From assembly GCA_030539035.1 (NCBI GenBank), contig JAUNSU010000001.1:24641-88640 (forward strand): a stretch of DNA of 64,000 nucleotides, written 5' to 3'. Positions 43,605 to 51,321 of the stretch are shown piece by piece. Numbering within the stretch: position 1 is the first letter of the stretch; every line of letters starts with the position of its first letter. The notes beneath the pieces were generated by a model, which saw only the letters and a list, made by a program, of their open reading frames with translations, made no database searches and was not told the DNA's origin. Source of the stretch: Planctomycetia bacterium. Its GTDB lineage: Bacteria; Planctomycetota; Planctomycetia; Pirellulales; Thermoguttaceae. The translations under genes and the position numbers were made by a program.

Positions 43605-44688
43605 GATAGAATTCTCTTTCTCTTGTCTTTGGAAATTTTCTGAAGGTCTATGAAATGGAGCGAAGTTCCGTTTTTTGAATCATTGCATGAGTCGTATCGG
43701 CGTACTTTTCCTCCGGACTTCCATTATATCAAGAGAATTTTTGAATGTCAACAAGAGTAAATTCGGACATTGGCTTTACAAAGAGGTACCTTCACCGCCC
43801 TGAGGAGTTCCCATTCCGCCCCGCAGATTTATTTTTTTGTTGGTTTAGCCAATAAGCGTTGCCGGGCGGCCGACCGCAAGCCCGTAATGAAGTGAGCGAA
43901 GCGAACGGAATTAGGGAACTTATAATTAGTGATTAGTGAATAGTGGGGGAACAACGTCTCCGGCGCTTGGTTAATGGGTGATTATCGTTTTTTAGAAATT
44001 TTAACCCTTTTACAGAGCGACGGCGTTACCGCCGGGTGTCCGGGACGAACACCCTCCCAACGCTCGGATTCCAACCGCACACACAAATCTTTGTTTTTCT
44101 CCACTTCCCCGGGTTAATGGGTGATTAACTCTTTTAAAAATTCTACGTTTATCGAGGAGGGCCCTCTGGTGTTGCCGTTGGGAAAGAGCGGCCGAAAGAC
44201 CAGCCTGGAACAGGCGGCACCATGCATAACCCCATGCGCAAGCATGGGGTATAGACCTCGCGCTCCAAGAGCATCGAAGATGCGGCACAATAAAAAAGAG
44301 TAAAACAAAAATCCTTGAGAAGAATTCGAATCACAACGTTTTTTAGAGATTTTAACTCTTCGACCACGGCGGCGTTGCCGCCGGGTGCCCGGAACGAGCA
44401 CCCTCCCAGCGCTCGGATTCAAACCGTGTTCCGGGAGCCTTGTTTTTCTCGGATTCCCCGGTCTTCTCAAAAAACATCGCTTTTCAAAAAAAACATCCGT
44501 GGTTATCCGTGAATATCCGTGGTTTCAAAAAGGGGATGGGACTCCTGGGACGACAGGAACAGCTGTGACAGCTGGGACTATTGAATCTGCGGTTTAAAAT
44601 CTCAACGCTTTTAGAAAATGAACATCGCTCGGGGTGTCCGGGACGATCGCCCTCCGTATGCGGCTGCGCCGCTGATCCCCGCTAAACA
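43605..44688. repeat. 1.1-kb non-coding cluster of dispersed repeats (families A, C, D)
   Basis: No gene is seen. Read from left: the GH2 upstream region, a family C piece (43820-43850, GCAGATTTATTTT), a family D copy (43875-43919), family A copies at 44015-44130 and 44362-44465, an inverted family C piece (44495-44530, CCGTGGTTATCCGTG) and a shorter family A relative (~44620-44700). The A copies share GCCGCCGGGTG and CGGATTC-AACCG. Their hairpins are GGGTGT/ACACCC at 44034-44053 and GGGTGC/GCACCC at 44383-44403. Short frames inside are by-products of the repeats. Confidence 0.75.
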
Positions 44689-45759
44689 CTAATCACTAAT
44701 TCCGCCTTCTTTGGCTTCGATCAGGACAAGGACGTTATAATAAATTGATTTGCCGGAAACCATTTTCGAAAGATTGCCCATCAGTGTGTTCTGATTCTGT
44801 GGATTTTCAATAAGAAGGGGAATCATTCCGAGATCAAACAGAAAAACAAGATCTTTCGGAAATGAGATCTTTTCCTTTCTTTCTATATTAAGGATCTGCG
44901 GAAGTTCGGCCTCCAGCTGCTGTCGAGGCGCGTTCTTCGTCGGGATCTTCAAATGAAATGAAAGCATCTTTTCCACTACCGTCGATTGACAACGGAACGC
45001 GATTTCAACCTGTGTCCCGTCCGTCGAAAGAAGCGGAGTCGCCTCAATGCGATATCCTTCATCAACCGATCCGCTGTCGGCAATGTATCCTATCGGCTGA
45101 TCTGCGGCGATCTGAATGTCCCTTACAAATTTTTTGGGAGCGCCCGCCAGAACCCAACCGTATGTTTCTCCGTGCGGAACCTGATTCTTCGCCGTATTTA
45201 ATTCCAGAAAATCGGATCGTTTGGCCAACTCGGCAACAAAGGTATTCCGGATCTCTTTCCGAAGCAGCCAACCTTGTATGTCTTTCGATTTGACCGGCCA
45301 AGGGCGGATCCATTCGGCAGCTCTGGTTCGCCAGTCCGGTGTTTGCACGAGAAGAATCCGTATGGAAAAAAACTCGTTCTTCTTTTTCGGATCCATAAAA
45401 CGGTCAAGAACATTCGATACGTATTGCTGAACCTGCGGCGTGTGATAGACATACAAGCGATTCCGATCGGCCGTCAAAACGGAAAAAGGCTCCTGATGCC
45501 AAAAATCCGGACCGGTATCCAAAAGGATCCAATTCAATAAAGTCCGCTGCGGATTCGATACGTTCGGATAGTTTTTCGTATAAGAAGATATGTCATAAGA
45601 GATCCAGATCTGCCCTTCCTTATTAGGAAGTACGGAAAGACCCTTCTCAAACGGCAGATGAACAGGACCGGTAAACGGTTTATTCGCCTGGGCAAAAAGA
45701 AAAGGAATCTGTAAAAAGAGCAAAATCGCAATAAAAACGGTTCGTGCTTTTTGTATCAT
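44689..45759 (-). CDS. Secreted protein with distant secretin N-domain resemblance
   Basis: The 356-residue protein starts MIQKARTVFIAILLFLQIPFLFA, a clear signal peptide. I do not recognise a family with confidence. The segment ADRNRLYVYHTPQVQQYVSNVLDRF resembles the alpha/beta N-domain repeats of secretins (hydrophobic strand, T-P-x-VQ-x-V helix), and the rest has many short strands, as seen in planctomycete secretin-like proteins without the pore. ATG 45759 is chosen (AAGGAA upstream); a longer frame overlaps fabF and is not signal-like. It is last in the rpmF-fabD-fabG-acpP-fabF run and starts only 1 bp after the fabF stop, so it is co-transcribed. Confidence 0.6.
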   Translation of the reverse strand: MIQKARTVFIAILLFLQIPFLFAQANKPFTGPVHLPFEKGLSVLPNKEGQIWISYDISSYTKNYPNVSNPQRTLLNWILLDTGPDFWHQEPFSVLTADRNRLYVYHTPQVQQYVSNVLDRFMDPKKKNEFFSIRILLVQTPDWRTRAAEWIRPWPVKSKDIQGWLLRKEIRNTFVAELAKRSDFLELNTAKNQVPHGETYGWVLAGAPKKFVRDIQIAADQPIGYIADSGSVDEGYRIEATPLLSTDGTQVEIAFRCQSTVVEKMLSFHLKIPTKNAPRQQLEAELPQILNIERKEKISFPKDLVFLFDLGMIPLLIENPQNQNTLMGNLSKMVSGKSIYYNVLVLIEAKEGGISD

Positions 45760-45760
45760 T

Positions 45761-47002
45761 TTATTCCTTGAAACGTCCGACAGCAATACAGGCATTATGC
45801 CCGCCAAAGCCGAAGCTGTTGGAGATCGCTGTCTCGATTTTCTTTTCCTTCGCGGCAAGTGGAGTAAAATCAAGATCGCAGTCGGGATCCGGCTCTTCAA
45901 GATTCAGTGTCGGCGGAATGATCCCGTCCCGTATGGTCAACAGGGAAAAGATCAATTCGACCCCGCCGCTTCCTCCGAGAAGGTGCCCGATCGCGCTCTT
46001 TGTACTGGAAATCGATAATTTTCGGGCATGATCGCCAAACGCCTGCTTGATCGCGTTCGTTTCCGCAGGATCCCCGAGCTTTGTACTCGTTCCGTGCGCA
46101 TTGATATAATCGAACTGATCCGGATTCAGACCCGATGATCGGAAAATTCCCTTGATCGCATGGCTTGCATAAATTCCTTGATCATCCGGCTGGGTAATAT
46201 GGCTCGCATCGGAAGAGACACCGTATCCGAGAACTTCACCCAGAATCTGTGCGCCTCTTTTTTTCGCGTGATCCAGTTCTTCAAAAACAAGGATCCCCGC
46301 ACCTTCTCCGATCACAAAACCGTCCCTGTTTTTATCGAACGGACGACTTGCCTTTTCCGGCTCATCATTTCGTTCGGAAAGGGCGTGCATCGATCCGAAT
46401 CCGGAGAGACCGAGCTGGCAAACCGCCGCTTCCGTTCCTCCGGTAATCGCGAGATCGACTTCATCGTCGCGAATCATTTTGAGCGAATCGATCATTGCGT
46501 TATTTGCGCTCGCACAGGCAGTGGAAACACCGTAAGAGGGTCCGTGAATTCCATAATAGATCGAAATAAGACTGCTCGCGGCGTTCAACATGATCTTCGG
46601 AATGGTAAGCGGCATTACCTTATTGAACCCGAGATCGCGGAGCCGATCCTGCTGGACTTCGATTTCCCGCAGTCCGCCGACTCCGCATCCGACAATGGAC
46701 GCGGTTCGTTCGACCGCTTCTTTTGAGAAATCGATTCCGGACTGATCTACCGCATCCAATGCGGCGGCAAGCGCCATTTGAGAAAATCGATCCATTCTTT
46801 TCGCTTCTTTGGGATTCAGACGTGCTTCGGGATCAAAATCGGAACAAACGCCCGCGATTCGGGACCGATACCCATGATAGATTTCGTCCGGCAGGGCAAC
46901 AATACCGCTTTCGCCGTTGCAAAGCCGCAGCCAAACCTTCTCCAGATCGTTCCCCAAAGGAGAAACGAGTCCCATCCCGGTGATTACTACACGTCTTCTC
47001 AT
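45761..47002 (-). CDS. fabF: 3-oxoacyl-[acyl-carrier-protein] synthase II
   Basis: The 413-residue thiolase-fold enzyme has the catalytic cysteine C163 in GVSTACASANNAM, histidines in NAHGTSTKLGD and KSAIGHLLGGSG, and the closing SFGFGGHNAC. It extends acyl-ACP with malonyl-ACP in fatty acid synthesis. It lies downstream of acpP in the usual fab order. No separate ribosome-site oddity is seen. Confidence 0.95.
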   Translation of the reverse strand: MRRRVVITGMGLVSPLGNDLEKVWLRLCNGESGIVALPDEIYHGYRSRIAGVCSDFDPEARLNPKEAKRMDRFSQMALAAALDAVDQSGIDFSKEAVERTASIVGCGVGGLREIEVQQDRLRDLGFNKVMPLTIPKIMLNAASSLISIYYGIHGPSYGVSTACASANNAMIDSLKMIRDDEVDLAITGGTEAAVCQLGLSGFGSMHALSERNDEPEKASRPFDKNRDGFVIGEGAGILVFEELDHAKKRGAQILGEVLGYGVSSDASHITQPDDQGIYASHAIKGIFRSSGLNPDQFDYINAHGTSTKLGDPAETNAIKQAFGDHARKLSISSTKSAIGHLLGGSGGVELIFSLLTIRDGIIPPTLNLEEPDPDCDLDFTPLAAKEKKIETAISNSFGFGGHNACIAVGRFKE

Positions 47003-47109
47003 AGATTTAAAAAATGTTCGGTTTTCTTTTTACAGTACGAGATCATTTTCCATTTTAAGTTCAAAAAATAAAATGGAAAAATGAAAGAATGAAAAAGAGA
47101 ACAGTATAA

Positions 47110-47349
47110 TTACTGCTTCAGAGCGGAATTGATATGATCAATTACCTGTCCGACCGTGTTTACATTCTGCGCGTTTTCTTCGTCGATATTGATGTCGAAC
47201 TGTTCTTCCAGAGCGATCATCAGTTCCGCGATATCAAGGGAATCGGCGCCCAGATCGTTTGCGATATCGGTTTCCCGATTGATCTTTTCCTTGTCAACGT
47301 TCAACTGTTCCGAAATAATGTCAATTACTTTTTCCTCAGTGGAGGCCAT
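47110..47349 (-). CDS. acpP: Acyl carrier protein
   Basis: The 79-residue acidic helical protein carries the phosphopantetheine serine in DLGADSLDIAEL (S37 with this start). It shuttles acyl groups for fatty acid and lipid synthesis. ATG 47349 (MASTEEK) is preferred because GAAAGG is then at a proper distance; ATG 47355 would leave only ~3 bp. It lies between fabG and fabF. Confidence 0.97.
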   Translation of the reverse strand: MASTEEKVIDIISEQLNVDKEKINRETDIANDLGADSLDIAELMIALEEQFDINIDEENAQNVNTVGQVIDHINSALKQ

Positions 47350-47506
47350 GTTCATTACCTTTCATTAAAATAATGATTGAAATTAAGTTTTACAAGACTC
47401 TTCAGGCGATCTTAAAATATCTTTTTTTGATTATATGGAATGAACGTCTGTAAAAACGCCATTCTGCAAAAAGGGAAATTAAAAGATCACTGGTTGTTTG
47501 TTGATT

Positions 47507-48256
47507 CTAATTGATCATACCGCCGTCGACGGCCATGATCTGTCCTGTGATAAACGACGCTTCTTCACTCACGAAGAAGAGGACGGCGTTTGCGATATCT
47601 TCGGGTTTCCCGATTCTTCCGACCGGGATTCGATCCTTGATGCCCTGAATAAGGACATCACTTAAAGCGGCGGTCATATCGGTATCGATAAAGCCGGGCG
47701 CGATTGCGTTTACGGTGATATTCCGATTGGCGAGCTCTTTTGAGATCGTACGGGTAAAGCCGATCACGCCCGCCTTGGACGCGGAATAATTTGCCTGGCC
47801 TGGATTTCCGATCAAACCGCTGATGCTCGAAATATTCACGATTCGTCCCCATTTGCTTTTGCGCATGGATTCGACAAAGGCCCGTGTAATGTAAAATGTT
47901 CCGTTAAGATTGACTCCGATCACATCGTTCCACTGTTCGTCGGTGATTCTTCGCATCAGCATATCCCGGGTAATTCCGGCGTTATTTACAAGAATATCGA
48001 CTTTTCCGAAATCCGTCAAGATGAGTTTGGCAGTCTCTTTGACTTTTTCGGCGTTGGAAACATCACAGATATAAGCTTTTGCGGATCCGCCTTCGGAATT
48101 GATCTGATCGACCGACTTGGACAATTTTTCTTCGTTGGTTCCGATACAGGCGACTTTTGCGCCGCATTTTGCCAAACTTCGCGCAACTTCGAATCCAATT
48201 CCTCTGGTTGCTCCGGTTACTACGGCCGTTTTTCCTTCGAGTTGAAGCTGGATCAT
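47507..48256 (-). CDS. fabG: 3-oxoacyl-[acyl-carrier-protein] reductase
   Basis: The 249-residue short-chain dehydrogenase has the NADPH-binding VTGATRGIGFEVA, NNAGITRD, the catalytic S-Y-K set (ISSISG, YSASKAG) and a C-terminal TGQIMAVDGG typical of FabG. It reduces 3-oxoacyl-ACP in the elongation cycle. GGAGGAC precedes ATG 48256. It lies 60 bp after fabD on the same strand. Confidence 0.95.
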   Translation of the reverse strand: MIQLQLEGKTAVVTGATRGIGFEVARSLAKCGAKVACIGTNEEKLSKSVDQINSEGGSAKAYICDVSNAEKVKETAKLILTDFGKVDILVNNAGITRDMLMRRITDEQWNDVIGVNLNGTFYITRAFVESMRKSKWGRIVNISSISGLIGNPGQANYSASKAGVIGFTRTISKELANRNITVNAIAPGFIDTDMTAALSDVLIQGIKDRIPVGRIGKPEDIANAVLFFVSEEASFITGQIMAVDGGMIN

Positions 48257-48316
48257 CCCTGTCCTCCTCTGTTAGTAATTGAAATCTTCAAAAGATTCAG
48301 TAAATTATATCCGGTT

Positions 48317-49219
48317 TTATTCCTTATTTGTTTTCATGGACCGATCGATTCTTTTCATGAGTCCGCGAAGAACTCTTCCCGGCTCTACTTCATGGTAATA
48401 ATCGACCCCATCGGCGATCATGGCACGAATACAGCTTTCCCAACGGACAGACGAACAGATCTGCGCAAGAAGCGTAGTTCGAATATCGTCCGGATCGGAA
48501 TGCGGTTTCGCGTCAACATTACTGATCACAGGGATCCGCGGCGCATTGAACGGAATATTTTGCAAAACTTCCTTCATCTGCTCCATCGCGGGCCGCATGA
48601 GATCTGTATGAAACGCGCCGGCAACGGTAAGAGGTATCGTTTTGATCGCTCCCGCCTCCCGGGCAAGAAGAATCGCTTTTTCACAGGCCGTTTTTGTTCC
48701 CGACACAACGTAATTTTTCGGACAAAGGAAGTTGGCAACCGTCAACAGATCACCGCTGCCCGCCGCATCGGCGATTTCCAGTACTTTTTCTTCCGGCAGT
48801 CCGATAATGCTTACCATCCCGCCGTTCGACTGCTCCGATGCCTGCTGCATCGCCTTACCGCGAAGGCTCACAAGACGCAAACCATCTTCAAAAGAGATCG
48901 CACCTGCATAAACAAGCGCGGAATACTCTCCCAAGCTGAGCCCCGCTGTGTATTCAAAAGATTTTTCGAGATCCGGATTATTTTCCCTTGTCGCGAGAAT
49001 CGCTCCCATACTTGTGAGAAAGATCGCCGGTTGACTCTGCTCTGTTGTATTGAGGCGGTCTTCCGGTCCGCTGAAAATCAACTGGGCAAGATCATAGCCA
49101 ACTATCTCATTAGCTCGGGCATACAGTTTCCGTACGGACGGATAAAGATCGTAATCCATCTTTCCCATTCCGACAGACTGCGCACCCTGTCCCGGAAATA
49201 ATACTGCACCCTTTCCCAT
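48317..49219 (-). CDS. fabD: Malonyl-CoA:ACP transacylase
   Basis: The 300-residue protein has LFPGQGAQSVGMGK at the start, the nucleophile motif GLSLGEYSAL (GxSxG), the arginine-bearing SLRGKAMQQAS and the catalytic histidine in VAGAFHTDLM. It loads malonyl groups on ACP. The usual neighbours plsX and fabH are missing between it and rpmF. Confidence 0.95.
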   Translation of the reverse strand: MGKGAVLFPGQGAQSVGMGKMDYDLYPSVRKLYARANEIVGYDLAQLIFSGPEDRLNTTEQSQPAIFLTSMGAILATRENNPDLEKSFEYTAGLSLGEYSALVYAGAISFEDGLRLVSLRGKAMQQASEQSNGGMVSIIGLPEEKVLEIADAAGSGDLLTVANFLCPKNYVVSGTKTACEKAILLAREAGAIKTIPLTVAGAFHTDLMRPAMEQMKEVLQNIPFNAPRIPVISNVDAKPHSDPDDIRTTLLAQICSSVRWESCIRAMIADGVDYYHEVEPGRVLRGLMKRIDRSMKTNKE

Positions 49220-49323
49220 GGAATCTCCTTACTCCGCCAAGAGAATAAACGGCAGGGAATCACTTCTTTTCGAAAAAAAGAATCTTTCGAAAACCCCTGA
49301 AGCGACTCTCTTCCGAAAAATTC

Positions 49324-49509
49324 TCAGGATTTTTGTTCTTCCGCAACAACTTCACGTCCCATATAATTACCGCAATTCGGGCAAACAACATGGGTCGGGA
49401 TCATTTTGTTGCAATTGGGGCAAGGAGCCAAACCAACAGGCTTTTTGAAATCGTGAGAACGACGGGATCCTGTTCGGGCATTGCTGTGTTTTCTTTTTGG
49501 AACTGCCAT
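49324..49509 (-). CDS. rpmF: 50S ribosomal protein L32
   Basis: The 61-residue basic protein starts MAVPKRKHSNARTGSRRSHD and has a four-cysteine zinc ribbon (CPNC, CPNC). It is the zinc-binding (C+) form of L32. It heads the fatty-acid gene run, a frequent arrangement in bacteria. Confidence 0.96.
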   Translation of the reverse strand: MAVPKRKHSNARTGSRRSHDFKKPVGLAPCPNCNKMIPTHVVCPNCGNYMGREVVAEEQKS

Positions 49510-49741
49510 TTTTCAACCTGCAAATAAAAAAATTTTTTTGGAACGTAAGTTCGTTATTTTTTGTATTTTACATTTTTTCTTCCTGATTTAATAAACCAGG
49601 AAAAATGGATAACGAACATTGGGAATAAGGGGAGAACCCCATAATTTAACAATGACATAATATCAGAAAATGTCAACGAGTCAAGTCGGGGCGGGGCGGG
49701 AAACCCTCTTTTCTCTCTAATTTTATTATGAAAACCGAAAA

Positions 49742-50767
49742 TTAAAAGCCTCTTGCGGCCCGAATATCGTCGAAATCGCGAAGATGATATCGGATCCCGA
49801 CATAATCCAGAACCTTGCAAAGAGCGCGAAGAGCAACTCCCAGCCCATCGCAGCCGCTGTATCCGCCGAACTGTCCGCCGCCCTTTACGTGCGGTTCGAG
49901 ATCAAGGAAAACGCCCGGAATTCCACGCCCTTTGAGTTTTTCACGCAAGGAGGGAACGATCTTGGCAAAATCGCGCAAAATTGCTTCATGTCCTGCATAT
50001 CCCTGATCGGAAGGAACAAAACCGGCCATCAGATCCTCTTCAAAGTGTCCGCCGGGCGTCTCCTGAAGCGATTTGATGTAATCTTTGATATGGATCCAGC
50101 CGAGGCCCGGCTTCATTGCTTCATACTGTTCATAGATCTCTGCGGAAGTATATCCCTGGACGATCAGATTGGCCGCGTCAAAGATCAAAAGCATTGCCGG
50201 ATGATTGACCTGGCGAAAGATCTCTGCGAGAATATGTCCGTTTTGTCCGACGAGATTCGCTTCCACTTCCAGACCGAACGTAAGATCTGATCGATGGCAA
50301 ACTTCCGCGATTTGACCGAGCCGATCGATCACCTGCGGAAGATAATCTTCCGGTTTTTTTCCCTTGGGATGGTAAAAGGAGAATCCCCGGATCAATTTCG
50401 TTTCAAACTGATGGGCAAGATCACAGACTTTGCGAACGTCGTTAGCCAGATAATCTTTGAAAGGAATATAGACGTTTTTCGTTCCGTCGTCAATATCTTC
50501 CAGTTTGATCTTTCCGATCGGAGATCCGATCGAAGAGACATTAAGTCCGTATTGATTCTGCATTTCGCGAACCGACTGGATCTCGTCGGGCGTTAATTTC
50601 ATCACATTTTTAACGCCGTTGCCGAGATTAACGAATCGAATACTGTAGTATTGCAGTCCCAACGCGGCAAAGGTCGAAAATTGCTCGACCAGTGTCTTTT
50701 CATTGGAACATTCGTCCGAAAAACCGGTGAGAATAACCTTGGGTTTGGATTCTTTTTTAGGGCTCAT
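49742..50767 (-). CDS. Xylose-isomerase-like TIM-barrel sugar isomerase/epimerase
   Basis: The 341-residue protein has the AP-endonuclease-2/IolE/IolI fold pattern: GFSDECSNEKTLVEQ, a central LEVEANLVGQ (metal-ligand glutamate), FDAANLIVQG, HIKDYIKSL (histidine ligand) and a late FLDLEPH. Such proteins isomerise or epimerise keto-sugars or inositol-derived compounds. The substrate is unknown. It is transcribed alone towards rpmF. Downstream (~49577-49602) a short imperfect hairpin TTCCTG/CAGGAA might act as its terminator. Confidence 0.75.
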   Translation of the reverse strand: MSPKKESKPKVILTGFSDECSNEKTLVEQFSTFAALGLQYYSIRFVNLGNGVKNVMKLTPDEIQSVREMQNQYGLNVSSIGSPIGKIKLEDIDDGTKNVYIPFKDYLANDVRKVCDLAHQFETKLIRGFSFYHPKGKKPEDYLPQVIDRLGQIAEVCHRSDLTFGLEVEANLVGQNGHILAEIFRQVNHPAMLLIFDAANLIVQGYTSAEIYEQYEAMKPGLGWIHIKDYIKSLQETPGGHFEEDLMAGFVPSDQGYAGHEAILRDFAKIVPSLREKLKGRGIPGVFLDLEPHVKGGGQFGGYSGCDGLGVALRALCKVLDYVGIRYHLRDFDDIRAARGF

Positions 50768-51321
50768 GGAAATTTCTTTCTTTTCTTTTATGAAATTTTA
50801 GGGATCGAACCTTTGCTTTTTGAATCGCGCAGGCCCTTATTAGGGTCAATGAGTTCAAAGGATTCCGACGGGAACGCTTCAAATATCTTTGTCGATCAGT
50901 TCCCGTGTACTTTATTATAATGGCAAAGGGGGCGTTCTGTCAATCCGAGTTGCCGATCCTTTTGAAAATCCTTTTGAAACCGCAGTTTTTTTTGAAATCG
51001 CGGAGGAGTCTTTTGGCGGACCAGGGATCTGATTGAGCAGTGGAAGAACGTTGTTTACAGATTGAAATTAGCTCATTTTTGTTGTGAATAATACTAATAT
51101 AGATAAAATAGGTATTTTAAGAGCTTTAGATCTATTCGATTTTTGAGAAATTTATTGAATATTTTGCGTTTTTTGTCCATGTTGGACAGAATATGTCCCT
51201 GTAAAATTTGACATGGGAAATAATTTAATTCATAATCAGAGTTTGTTCCTTTTCGTTTTGAATATCCGTTAAAAAATAGACCGTTAAGGACATTTATGGA
51301 AGTGTATACAGGAGAAAAATT
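50768..51321. other. Intergenic region upstream of cas3 with degenerate repeat
   Basis: A relic of repeat family C lies at ~50965-51040 (TCTTTTGGCGGACCAGGG). Composition then turns AT-rich, marking the edge of the CRISPR-Cas block. Right of it are an inverted repeat TGTCC-ATGTT-GGACA (51174-51188), the cas3 promoter (51208-51236) and two CCGTTAA copies 15 bp apart (51266 and 51281). The second extends to CCGTTAAGG, a 9-mer that also occurs in the CRISPR repeat. No gene is seen. Confidence 0.55.
51208..51236 (+). promoter_or_regulatory. cas3 promoter
   Basis: TTGACA (51208-51213), 17 bp, CATAAT (51231-51236) is a near-consensus sigma70-like promoter ~85 bp upstream of the cas3 ATG at 51322, which has AGGAG at the right distance. 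The TGTCC inverted repeat at 51174-51188 sits ~20 bp upstream of the -35 and could bind a regulator. Confidence 0.65.

Noticed and set aside
44121..44512. Short frames between the family A repeats
   Set aside because: They run through repeat hairpins on both strands and have no independent support.
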